Below are positions 7,412 to 14,408 of a DNA stretch of 33,148 bases, in pieces. The position numbers were made by a program, and so were the translations under genes. Position 1 is the stretch's first letter, and the number at the start of each line of letters is the position of its first letter. Source of the DNA: Deltaproteobacteria bacterium (GTDB taxonomy: Bacteria; Desulfobacterota; Desulfovibrionia; Desulfovibrionales; Desulfomicrobiaceae); the NCBI GenBank assembly GCA_009929795.1, contig RZZR01000014.1, forward strand, positions 1 through 33,148, read 5' to 3'. The notes under the pieces are model-generated. The model was not told the DNA's origin, made no database searches, and saw nothing but the letters and a program-made list of their open reading frames with translations.

Positions 7412-8128
7412 CTACTTTTTGAGTATGGCCTTGAAGACCGTATCTTTGTCGATCTTTTTGGTGCAGAAAAACCAGTCGTGGCAGGTCATGCCTTCCTGTC
7501 CATCCATGCGATCCTTGGCCACCCCACAGGAGCCGGCCGGGGGCACGATGACCTCGTCGCCGGGTCGCCAATCGGCCGGTGTGGCTACACCGAATTCGTC
7601 GGCCGTCTGCAGGGCGATGAGAATGCGGTACATCTCGTCGAAATTCCGGCCAAGGCTCAGGGGATAGTAGACGATGGTCCTGATGACCCCCTTTGGATCG
7701 ATGAAGAAGACGGCCCGCACGGCCTTGGTCGTGCTTTCGCCGGGCTGAATCATCCCGTATTTCTTGGCCACTTCCATGGTGATGTCCTCGATGAGCGGAA
7801 AGGTGACCTCGATGTTCTTCATTCCCTTGAACTCGATCTTCTCCTTGATGGTCCTCAACCAGGCAATGTGACTGTAGAGACCGTCCACGGACAGGCCGAC
7901 CAGTTTGCAACCGGCCTCGTTGAACTGCTTTTCCATGGCCGCGAAGGTCATGAACTCCGAGGTGCACACAGGCGTGAAATCGGCCGGGTGGCTGAAGAGG
8001 ATGACCCAGCTGCCCTGGTACTGTTCGGGAAACTTGAGCTCCCCCTGGGTGGTCACGGCCGTGAAGGCCGGGGCCTTGTCTCCGATGCGGGGCATGCTGA
8101 TGGCTTCTGTTGTCTGCTGGGCTTCCAT
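7412..8128 (-). CDS. Peroxiredoxin, archaeal thioredoxin-peroxidase (Prx6-like) type
   Basis: This 238-residue enzyme should reduce hydrogen peroxide and alkyl hydroperoxides using a thiol donor. The peroxidatic cysteine is C55 in PADFTPVCTSE. The C-terminal domain ends with CHDWFFC, a C-x5-C pair like the C207/C213 pair of Aeropyrum pernix thioredoxin peroxidase, which places it with the decameric archaeal-type Prx6 group; an extra cysteine lies in AGSCGVAKD. The start at 8128 follows a GGAGG. An in-frame ATG at 8158 would overlap the activator gene. The gene is 33 bases downstream of the activator ATPase gene with no terminator between, so it is probably co-transcribed with the double-cubane reductase. 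Confidence 0.92.
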   Translation of the reverse strand: MEAQQTTEAISMPRIGDKAPAFTAVTTQGELKFPEQYQGSWVILFSHPADFTPVCTSEFMTFAAMEKQFNEAGCKLVGLSVDGLYSHIAWLRTIKEKIEFKGMKNIEVTFPLIEDITMEVAKKYGMIQPGESTTKAVRAVFFIDPKGVIRTIVYYPLSLGRNFDEMYRILIALQTADEFGVATPADWRPGDEVIVPPAGSCGVAKDRMDGQEGMTCHDWFFCTKKIDKDTVFKAILKK

Positions 8129-8161
8129 GATGAATACCTCCTGATTGTAGGGTGTCATGCG

Positions 8162-8932
8162 TTACTGGACGGAACCGTACAGGGCCGCTCCAAGGGCCCC
8201 GACCATATCGGGATTATCGGGAACGACTGGCTCGCGTCCCAGGGCCCGACTCACGAGCTCGACCACGCATGGATTGCGGGCCACGCCGCCGGCAAAAACC
8301 ACCGGATGCGTGAGGCCCACCCGGCCGAGCATGTTCATGGTCCTCTTGACGATGGAGGCGTGCAGACCCAGGGCGATGTTTTCGGGACGATGCCCCTGGG
8401 CCATGAGGGACGTTGCCTCGGTCTCGGCGAAAACCGTGCACATGGAGTTGATGGTCAGGGCCTCGTCGCCTTGCAGGGCGTAGGCCCCGAACTCCTCGAT
8501 GGAAATCTGGAAAACGTTGGCCACGTGCTCCAGAAACTTGCCCGTGCCCGCGGCGCAACGGTCGTTCATCTCGAACTTGAGAACCCGGCCGTCCCCGGTC
8601 AGGCTGATGGCCTTGGTGTCCTGCCCGCCGATGTCCAGGACCGTTCGGGCCTCGGGCGACAGATCGCGCACGCCAAGGGCGTAAGCCTTGATCTCGGTGA
8701 TGGTCTCAACGGGCGGACCATTGTCTTCGGCCAGGGTCTGGGCCACGAGGGTCCGGCCGTAGCCCGTGGCCGTGACCCGTTCCAGAGGCAACCCGGCTAC
8801 GAGGGACCGAATCTGGCCCCGGGGGTCGAAGGTCGTGGGTCGACGGGCCGTGTGGACCACGGCCCCGTCACGTCGGCAGACCAGTTCGATGGACCGCGAG
8901 CCGACATCAATGCCGGCGATCATTCCGGGCAT
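8162..8932 (-). CDS. ATPase activator of double-cubane reductase (BcrAD/BadFG/HgdC family, YjiL-like)
   Basis: Such activators are homodimeric [4Fe-4S] proteins of the ASKHA fold that hydrolyse ATP to push one low-potential electron into a partner enzyme. In its 256 residues one sees the first phosphate loop IAGIDVGSRSIEL, the second DIGGQDTKAI, and the two cluster cysteines expected one per motif, in NDRCAAGTGKFLE and in SMCTVFAETEA (the equivalents of C127 and C166 of HgdC). The start ATG directly follows the stop of the reductase gene with no gap. Its electron donor would be reduced ferredoxin or flavodoxin, which is family knowledge. Confidence 0.92.
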   Translation of the reverse strand: MPGMIAGIDVGSRSIELVCRRDGAVVHTARRPTTFDPRGQIRSLVAGLPLERVTATGYGRTLVAQTLAEDNGPPVETITEIKAYALGVRDLSPEARTVLDIGGQDTKAISLTGDGRVLKFEMNDRCAAGTGKFLEHVANVFQISIEEFGAYALQGDEALTINSMCTVFAETEATSLMAQGHRPENIALGLHASIVKRTMNMLGRVGLTHPVVFAGGVARNPCVVELVSRALGREPVVPDNPDMVGALGAALYGSVQ

Positions 8933-10207
8933 CTACTTCAGCATCTCCACGAATGCCTCGACCCGGGTCTTCAATTGTTCCACGTCCTCCATGGAATAAT
9001 CCGTTTCGATGGCCAGGGAGGGGATACTTTCCTTCTCCAGACGGTTGCCCAGCTTGATGGCCTCATGGCCGTAGGGCTGGCAGAACATGAGGGTGTACTG
9101 GACGACCCCATCGGCCTTGAGTTCCCGGGCTATGGCCGCCACGTTGTCCATGCGCTCGGTGTTGGGCGTGAAGCAGGCGCAGTCGATCTTCAGATACCGG
9201 TCCACGATGGTCTCGATCATTTCTTCCAGGGTCTCGCCCGACTCGTCCACCAGATCCCGGGTGTTTCGGGTGCCGATGCAGGACTCCTCGCCGACGATGA
9301 CCGCCCCGGAACTCTCGATGACATAGGGCAGCTTCCAGTTGGGCACGGCCATGGGGCAACCCGAAAGCAACAGCCGCGGAGTGCCCTTGGGAGCCACGCC
9401 TTGCCCGGCCTTGATCCGTTCTTCGATCTGATCGCACAGGGTCGAAATGGAGGCCGTGAACCGCACCGGGTCGTCGTAGAAACCGACCTGGTTGATGAGC
9501 AGGGCGTCCCGACCCGAGATGGGGGCCGGATCGGCTTCCCGAAGACGGTTCAACCGCTGAAGGACCCGCCTGCGATCGTTCACGGTCTTGATGGCCGCCT
9601 TGAGTTTTTCGGCGGTGATGGTTTTTCCAGTCAACTTCTCCACCTCGACCATGTAGCGCAGGACCTCGGCTTTCCAGAGCTCGCGGTCGCAGGCCCGTTT
9701 CTGCTGCGGGACCTCCATGACCAGCATGGGCACGAGTTCGCCAAAGGCCTCGTAGGCCTTTTTCTTGCCGTCGCAGGTGGTCTCGCCCACGATCAAATCG
9801 CAGGACTCGGTAAAGGGACAGAGCTTGGCCATCTTGAAACCGATGAAGGACTTGATCAGGGCGCAGGTGTTGCGGGGAACGAGCTTTTCGGCCTCCTCCT
9901 TGCCGGCGTCGGCCCCGGAACAGAGGCCCACATGGACCGCGTCGGCGGCCAGGCTGATCTCCTCGGGCACGAAGACGCAGAACGACCCGATGACCTTCCG
10001 GCCCTGAGCCTTGGCGTCCTGAAGCTCCTTGATCCGCAGGCCGTGGACCTCGGACAGGACGAAATCCAGATACTCCATGCCCTGAAGCCGGCCCTGCTGG
10101 GACATGTAGATGTCGCCGTAGAACTTGCCCAGAACCTGAAGCAGGCCATCATGGGCCGGCAGATCAAGATTCAGCTTCTCCCACATCTCATGATACGATT
10201 GGCTCAT
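8933..10207 (-). CDS. Double-cubane cluster reductase (2-hydroxyacyl-CoA dehydratase subunit D family, DCCP/YjiM-like)
   Basis: This 424-residue protein belongs to the HgdB/FldB superfamily but stands alone, without the second dehydratase subunit, next to one activator. That is the arrangement of the double-cubane cluster protein of Carboxydothermus hydrogenoformans and of E. coli YjiM-YjiL. Cysteines that could hold the [8Fe-9S] cluster occur at C77, C96, C115, C130, C136, C145, C284, C310, C343, C345 and C376, with motifs TCALIKS, CPFTESCDLIVGETTCDGKKK-like spacing, SGCPMAVPN and EESCIGTRN. The characterised relative reduces small molecules such as acetylene, azide and hydrazine in an ATP-dependent way, but its natural substrate is unknown. 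The ATG at 10207 has a GAGGAG site; an upstream in-frame ATG at 10246 lacks one. Confidence 0.9.
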   Translation of the reverse strand: MSQSYHEMWEKLNLDLPAHDGLLQVLGKFYGDIYMSQQGRLQGMEYLDFVLSEVHGLRIKELQDAKAQGRKVIGSFCVFVPEEISLAADAVHVGLCSGADAGKEEAEKLVPRNTCALIKSFIGFKMAKLCPFTESCDLIVGETTCDGKKKAYEAFGELVPMLVMEVPQQKRACDRELWKAEVLRYMVEVEKLTGKTITAEKLKAAIKTVNDRRRVLQRLNRLREADPAPISGRDALLINQVGFYDDPVRFTASISTLCDQIEERIKAGQGVAPKGTPRLLLSGCPMAVPNWKLPYVIESSGAVIVGEESCIGTRNTRDLVDESGETLEEMIETIVDRYLKIDCACFTPNTERMDNVAAIARELKADGVVQYTLMFCQPYGHEAIKLGNRLEKESIPSLAIETDYSMEDVEQLKTRVEAFVEMLK

Positions 10208-10287
10208 ACTGTTCTCCTCGGAATGGTTCTTGTTTATGGAATCCATCCTATACCCTTGGTCAGGGGAGAAAAGTCAAATCATTCCAG

Positions 10288-10315
10288 TCTATAGCCAAAC
10301 CAATTCACAATTCAA
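10288..10315 (-). promoter_or_regulatory. Candidate sigma-70 promoter of the double-cubane reductase operon
   Basis: On the minus strand, TTGAAT (10315-10310) and TATAGA (10293-10288) are 16 bases apart, close to the housekeeping consensus. Transcription would start near 10281, leaving a leader of about 74 bases. The heptamer TCTATAG occurs at 10288-10294 and again at 10320-10326, 32 bases apart, and CTATAG is itself a palindrome, so a regulator could contact both copies, one of them overlapping the -10 box. Confidence 0.45.
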
Positions 10316-10440
10316 ACGATCTATAGACAAGACTGGTCTGCCTTGAATCTACTTGGTTTGGTCCTCATATTTTGGAAACGAAGGTTTGATTCAGCGACAT
10401 GGTCATCCTCAAATAGCCAATCCCCAGCGCCGACAATCAA

Positions 10441-10472
10441 AAGGCCCGAAGCGACTGTTCGCTTCGGGCCTT
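10441..10472 (-). terminator. Intrinsic terminator after the thioesterase gene
   Basis: Perfect 13-base arms AAGGCCCGAAGCG (10441-10453) and CGCTTCGGGCCTT (10460-10472) enclose a six-base loop. On the minus strand the stem ends in four T and then GATT. It lies 25 bases past the thioesterase stop and separates that operon from the double-cubane reductase promoter. Confidence 0.82.
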
Positions 10473-10497
10473 CTTACGGGCACGCTTCAGGATCTGA

Positions 10498-10893
10498 TCA
10501 AACCCAGGTGTTTGTCGAGCAGTCCTTGCCCGGGCCGCACTCGGGCAAAGGGATTTTCTGACCTTGGCGGTCCACGCGAACAAAGGTGATGCGGGTGTTG
10601 AAGACGGGTCGTTCGTCCACGGCCCCGTCCTCGTCGGCAAAGACCTCTACGCCATAGGTCACCGCGGTCCGGCCCTGATGCAGCCGATTGACCTGGAACC
10701 GGAGCATGGCCCCGCTGGAGACGGACTGGGTGAAGCGGACCTCGTCCATGCCCACGGTCACCAGGCGGCAGCCCCGGTATTCCCGCGAAGCCGTCAACCA
10801 GGCGAATTCATCCACCCATTTGAGGAGCATGCCGCCAAAGAGATAGCCGTGGTGATTCAAATGCTCGGGCCGGACCAGCGTGTAGAGATTCAC
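10498..10893 (-). CDS. Hotdog-fold acyl-CoA thioesterase (YciA/ACOT type)
   Basis: This 131-residue protein should hydrolyse acyl-CoA thioesters. The N-terminal segment NHHGYLFGGMLLKWVDE holds the conserved asparagine-histidine, glycines and aspartate of the YciA/BFIT-type hotdog family, and FTQSV, RTAVTYGVEVFADE and FNTRITFVRVD follow in the expected order. The start is GTG at 10893 with GAGGGTGAGG before it, 16 bases after the azoreductase-like gene, so the two form one transcript. The C-terminus (CGPGKDC) has two cysteines not typical of the family. Substrate chain length cannot be judged from sequence. Confidence 0.85.
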   Translation of the reverse strand: MNLYTLVRPEHLNHHGYLFGGMLLKWVDEFAWLTASREYRGCRLVTVGMDEVRFTQSVSSGAMLRFQVNRLHQGRTAVTYGVEVFADEDGAVDERPVFNTRITFVRVDRQGQKIPLPECGPGKDCSTNTWV

Positions 10894-10909
10894 GTCCTCA
10901 CCCTCGGGG

Positions 10910-11533
10910 TCAGAACCGCACTACCAGGCTTCGGGCCTCGTCCATGGCCGCCAGCCTGGATTCCTTGGCTTTTTCCGGGCCCTGGAGCGTCGGCTGGACC
11001 ACCACCGTGAAGATCTGCTCCAGGCCGATGAACCGCAAAAGCCACTCGAAATGCCTGGCCTGGAAGTTGATGGCGTCGGCCCCGGAATCAGGTGGATACT
11101 CCCCTCCCCTGGCGTAGGCCACAAAGGCCTTGCCCTCGGTCAGGCCATGATAACCTTCGGCCGTGGTCGTGAATGTGTAGGACGGTTGGATAATGACGTC
11201 CATGTAATGTTTGAGGACATAGGGAAAATTAAAGTTCCACATGGGCACGGCAAAGACGTAGCGATCAAAGGACGTGAAGTCCTCGATGACCGCCTCCACG
11301 GCTCTCCACCTGGCCTTTTGCTCCGCACTGTGCTCCAGACCGTGCATGATGTTGTACTTGGCCTCCAGCATGGCCCCGTCCAATTTGGGCAGGTCCATGG
11401 CAAAGAGATCCCGGACCTCGACCACGGCCTCGGGGTGCCGCTTCCGATAGGTCTCAACGAACACGTCGGCCACGGCCAGAGAATGGGATCGTTGCCCCCT
11501 GGGGGAGGCCTTGATGTACAAGAGTCTCTTCAT
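10910..11533 (-). CDS. FMN-dependent NAD(P)H quinone/azo reductase (AzoR family)
   Basis: This 207-residue flavodoxin-fold protein reduces quinones or azo compounds by two-electron transfer from NAD(P)H in AzoR homologues. The FMN phosphate loop SPRGQRSHS is near the N-terminus, followed by the flavin-ring contact segment PMWNFNFP near residue 98 and the ARGGEYP segment near 140. Length agrees with AzoR (about 200). It is first in a two-gene unit with the thioesterase and is transcribed away from the MoaD-like gene across an 88-base gap. The true substrate is uncertain; AzoR proteins often act on electrophilic quinones. Confidence 0.88.
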   Translation of the reverse strand: MKRLLYIKASPRGQRSHSLAVADVFVETYRKRHPEAVVEVRDLFAMDLPKLDGAMLEAKYNIMHGLEHSAEQKARWRAVEAVIEDFTSFDRYVFAVPMWNFNFPYVLKHYMDVIIQPSYTFTTTAEGYHGLTEGKAFVAYARGGEYPPDSGADAINFQARHFEWLLRFIGLEQIFTVVVQPTLQGPEKAKESRLAAMDEARSLVVRF

Positions 11534-11621
11534 GTCGGCTCCTCGTTTTCGCGTTGACGTTGATATTCCTTCTCTTCTAGTCTCTCAACGACCATGCGAA
11601 CCGTCAACAGGAATTCGCTCC

Positions 11622-11855
11622 ATGTCAATGAAAATCCAGCTCAAGCTCTTCGCCACCCTGGCCACGTTCAGACCTGATTCGGCCCAATGCTATGAATTGC
11701 CGGACGGGTCCACAGTGGAGGATCTCATCGCTACGCTCGGGATTCCGGAAAAGGAGGTCCATCTGATCTTCATCGACAATGCCCACGCCGAACGGGAAAC
11801 CGTCATCAAGGACGGGGCCCGGGTGGCCCTGTTCCCGGCCGTAGGTGGCGGATGA
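11622..11855 (+). CDS. MoaD/ThiS-family sulfur carrier protein
   Basis: This 77-residue beta-grasp protein ends in VGGG, the diglycine tail that an E1-like enzyme adenylates and a sulfur donor converts to thiocarboxylate. The 'PDGSTVEDLIATLGIP' and 'ARVALFPAVGGG' segments are typical of MoaD/ThiS. The ATG at 11622 has AGGAA before it; a second in-frame ATG at 11628 is possible. The stop overlaps the start of the ThiF-like gene in an ATGA arrangement. No molybdopterin, thiamine or aldehyde oxidoreductase gene lies nearby, so the pathway served is not known; a tungsten/molybdenum cofactor role is one option. Confidence 0.87.
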   Translation: MSMKIQLKLFATLATFRPDSAQCYELPDGSTVEDLIATLGIPEKEVHLIFIDNAHAERETVIKDGARVALFPAVGGG

Positions 11856-12682
11856 GGGATCTGCTCGAGAACCTCAAGGCCGCGGCCAAACCCGGGGCCT
11901 TCAAGGACGGACGGCCCGGCCGGTTCATCGATCTTGAGGTCGTTCGATCCCTTGCCCGAAGCCATGGAATGCCCAGCCGCGAAATCGAGGCCCGGGCCTT
12001 GGACCTGGAAATCGTTCCCCAGCGCTATGCCCGGAACATGGCCCTGCTCGAATGCCGGGACCAGGCCCGCCTCCTGCGAAGCACTGTTTCCGTCGCCGGT
12101 CTGGGAGGCCTGGGGGGCTTCGTGGCCGAATTTCTGGCCAGAATGGGGGTTGGCAGTCTGACGCTTGCAGACCACGATCGCTTCGACGAGACCAACCTCA
12201 ACCGGCAATTATACTGCACCGAGGCCGATCTCGGCCATTCCAAGGCCCTTGTGGCTGCCCAACGAATTCAGGCCGTCAATTCGTCACTGACCACAACCGT
12301 TATCGAGAACCGTCTCGACGCATTGACCTTTCCCGCCTTTCTGAACGGTGCCCAGGTCGTCGTGGACTGCCTCGACAACCATCCATCCCGATCCGACCTG
12401 GCCCGGGCGGCCGATCAGGCCGAAATCCCCCTGGTCACGGCATCCGTGGCCGGCCTGGTGGCTCAAGTTTCCACCGATGCCCGAACCTTTGCCGATCATT
12501 CCGGTCCTGAAGGATCAACTCCTGAAGACCGACTGGGCACCCTTGTCTTCGCCCCAGCCTTGGCGGCCTCCTGCCAGGCGGGGGCGGCCCTGGCCATTCT
12601 TCTCGGACACCCCTCGCCCCTCGACGGCCGCATGCTGGCCGCGGATCTCGAGGACATGACCTTCGCCGTCCTGAACCTTTGA
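11852..12682 (+). CDS. ThiF/MoeB/HesA-family E1-like adenylyltransferase
   Basis: This 276-residue enzyme should adenylate the C-terminus of the carrier encoded just upstream. The nucleotide loop GLGGLGG is at residues 83-89, the catalytic arginine in NLNRQ (R118), a lysine at K131 and the DCLDN motif at 172-176, all in canonical order. About 75 residues precede the nucleotide loop, longer than MoeB or ThiF. The only cysteines are C68, C122, C173 and C241, so the paired CxxC zinc site of MoeB/ThiF is absent; C241 is the best candidate for any thioester or persulfide chemistry. The four-base overlap with the carrier gene marks them as a functional pair. Confidence 0.85.
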   Translation: MRDLLENLKAAAKPGAFKDGRPGRFIDLEVVRSLARSHGMPSREIEARALDLEIVPQRYARNMALLECRDQARLLRSTVSVAGLGGLGGFVAEFLARMGVGSLTLADHDRFDETNLNRQLYCTEADLGHSKALVAAQRIQAVNSSLTTTVIENRLDALTFPAFLNGAQVVVDCLDNHPSRSDLARAADQAEIPLVTASVAGLVAQVSTDARTFADHSGPEGSTPEDRLGTLVFAPALAASCQAGAALAILLGHPSPLDGRMLAADLEDMTFAVLNL

Positions 12683-12702
12683 ACCGTCAGACTCTGTTTT
12701 TT

Positions 12703-12739
12703 CCGGACAAGTCAGTCCATCAAAACCGGACAAGTATCC
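12703..12739 (+). repeat. Tandem CCGGACAAGT repeats, candidate activator sites upstream of the sigma-54 promoter
   Basis: CCGGACAAGT occurs at 12703-12712 and 12726-12735, 23 bases apart. Each is followed by a partial inverse: GGAC-N6-GTCC at 12705-12718 and GGA-N6-TCC at 12728-12739. They sit about 85-118 bases upstream of the predicted start site of the sigma-54 promoter, the usual place for enhancer-binding-protein sites. An AT-rich stretch at 12757-12794 lies between, suitable for DNA bending. The binding protein is unknown. Confidence 0.5.
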
Positions 12740-12794
12740 CGATTTTCAACGGACCTGATTTCTTAATATACTGAATTCATTAAATCATAATACC

Positions 12795-12810
12795 TGGCCC
12801 GATCATTGCT
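12795..12810 (+). promoter_or_regulatory. Sigma-54 promoter of manC and histidine kinase
   Basis: TGGCCCGATCATTGCT matches the consensus TGGCACGNNNNTTGCW at every fixed position except one (A to C at position 5), with correct GG/GC spacing. Transcription would begin near 12821, leaving a 150-base leader before manC at 12972. The leader is GC-rich with several possible helices but matches no riboswitch I recognise. Confidence 0.65.
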
Positions 12811-12971
12811 TATTCCTGTAGGTTGAAATGACCGGCTCCGGACCGCCCGCGCTCGTCCCCTCCTGCGCGATGCTGGCCCGGGGCCGGTTCCATTTGAATC
12901 CCGCCGTCTTGAGTTTTTCTCCTTGAAGCCGTAACAGAGCAGAAAAAATCACAATCGTTCAAGGAGGATTC

Positions 12972-14408
12972 ATGCTCCATCCTGTCGTTCTCTCCGGAGG
13001 CTCCGGCACTAGGCTCTGGCCTCTGTCCCGCAAATTCTACCCCAAGCAGCTTCTTCCCCTAGTCGGGGAGGAAACCATGATCCAGACCACCATCGGCCGG
13101 GCGGCCTCCCTGCCCGAGGCTGCCCCGCCCATCGTCATCTGCAACGAGGCCCACAGGTTCCTGGTGGCCGAGCAGATCCAGGAAGCCCGACTGCCCCACT
13201 CGGTCATCGTCCTCGAACCAGAGGGCCGCAACACGGCCCCGGCCGCGGCCGTCGCAGCCATCCTGGCCCTCGGGAAGGATCCCGAGGCTATGATCCTGGT
13301 CATGCCTGCGGACCACGTCATGACCGAGCCCCAAGGATTTGCCCAGGCCGTCCGCCAAGGTCTTCCTTATGCCTCCCAAAATCTTCTTCTGACCTTCGGC
13401 ATCCGTCCGGACAGGCCCGAAACCGGCTACGGCTACATCCTTCAGGGCCGGGCCCTGGATGATGGGAGCGATCGGACTTTGGTCCATGCCGTGGATCAAT
13501 TTGTGGAAAAACCCGATTTGGAAACGGCTCGGGCCTACGTGGAATCCGGGGACTATCTTTGGAACAGCGGAATCTTTCTCATGTCGGCCGCAACCTATCT
13601 TGAGGAACTGGAACGCTTTCTGCCCGAGGCCTTGGCCTCTTGCCGCAGGGCTGTGGACCGGGCCGCGTCCGACCTGGACTTCCTCCGGCTGGATCCCGAA
13701 AGCTTTCGGGACTGTCCGTCCGACTCCATCGACTACGCGGTCATGGAAAAGACCGATCGTGCCGCCGTGGTCTCCATGGAGGCCGGGTGGAGCGATGTCG
13801 GGTCATGGTCGGCCCTGATCGGCATCGGGTCCCCCGACGAGAACGGCAATGTCTGCCGGGGAGACGTCATGGCCCACGGCTCTAGGAACAACTACCTCCA
13901 TGCCAGTCACCGTCTGGTGGCCACCGTGGGGCTCGAGAACCACATCGTGGTCGAGACCAAGGACGCCGTTCTGGTGGCCTCCCTGGACAAGGCCCAGGAC
14001 GTCAAGGCCATTGTCGAGCGCCTTGTTTCCCGGGACCGCGAGGAGCACCTCCTCCACCGCAAGGTGTACCGACCATGGGGCAGCTACGAGGGCATCGACA
14101 CCGGCGACCGGTTCCAGGTCAAGCGGATCACGGTCAAGCCCGGGCAAGTTCTCTCCCTCCAGATGCACCATCACCGGGCCGAGCACTGGATCGTGGTACG
14201 GGGCACAGCCAAGGTGACCAACGGGGAAAAGACATTCCTGCTGGGCGAGGATCAGTCCACCTACATTCCCCTGGGCACGGTCCATCGCCTGGAAAACCCG
14301 GGAAAGATTCCCCTGGAACTCATCGAGGTCCAGACCGGGTCCTATGTTGGCGAAGACGACATTCAGCGATACGAGGACCTCTATGGACGGGCCGAGCCCT
14401 CATCCTGA
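12972..14408 (+). CDS. manC: Mannose-1-phosphate guanylyltransferase / mannose-6-phosphate isomerase
   Basis: This 478-residue bifunctional enzyme makes GDP-mannose for exopolysaccharide or lipopolysaccharide synthesis. The nucleotidyltransferase domain begins with the signature GGSGTRLWPLSRKFYPKQ and continues with EPEGRNTAPA and FVEKPD. The C-terminal cupin domain carries VKPGQVLSLQMHHHRAEHWIVV, the metal-binding segment of the type II isomerase, so both halves look active. A GGAGG lies just before the ATG. Length is the usual 470-480. It is the first gene after the sigma-54 promoter and its end overlaps the kinase gene; no other polysaccharide gene lies nearby. Confidence 0.94.
   Translation: MLHPVVLSGGSGTRLWPLSRKFYPKQLLPLVGEETMIQTTIGRAASLPEAAPPIVICNEAHRFLVAEQIQEARLPHSVIVLEPEGRNTAPAAAVAAILALGKDPEAMILVMPADHVMTEPQGFAQAVRQGLPYASQNLLLTFGIRPDRPETGYGYILQGRALDDGSDRTLVHAVDQFVEKPDLETARAYVESGDYLWNSGIFLMSAATYLEELERFLPEALASCRRAVDRAASDLDFLRLDPESFRDCPSDSIDYAVMEKTDRAAVVSMEAGWSDVGSWSALIGIGSPDENGNVCRGDVMAHGSRNNYLHASHRLVATVGLENHIVVETKDAVLVASLDKAQDVKAIVERLVSRDREEHLLHRKVYRPWGSYEGIDTGDRFQVKRITVKPGQVLSLQMHHHRAEHWIVVRGTAKVTNGEKTFLLGEDQSTYIPLGTVHRLENPGKIPLELIEVQTGSYVGEDDIQRYEDLYGRAEPSS

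Noticed and set aside
7478-10294. A 938-codon open frame on the plus strand opposite the peroxiredoxin, activator and reductase genes
   Set aside because: It is the mirror of three well-recognised genes in GC-rich DNA, has no recognisable domain and a low-complexity Gly/Asp/His/Leu composition typical of antisense shadows.
12683-12702. Terminator after the ThiF-like gene (T run at 12697-12702)
   Set aside because: There is a run of six T but no stable stem before it.
12840-12960. Possible tRNA or riboswitch in the GC-rich leader before manC (segment with GGTTCCATTTGAATCC)
   Set aside because: The T-arm-like segment lacks the conserved TTCRA loop and there is no matching acceptor or anticodon arm; no known riboswitch core was seen.
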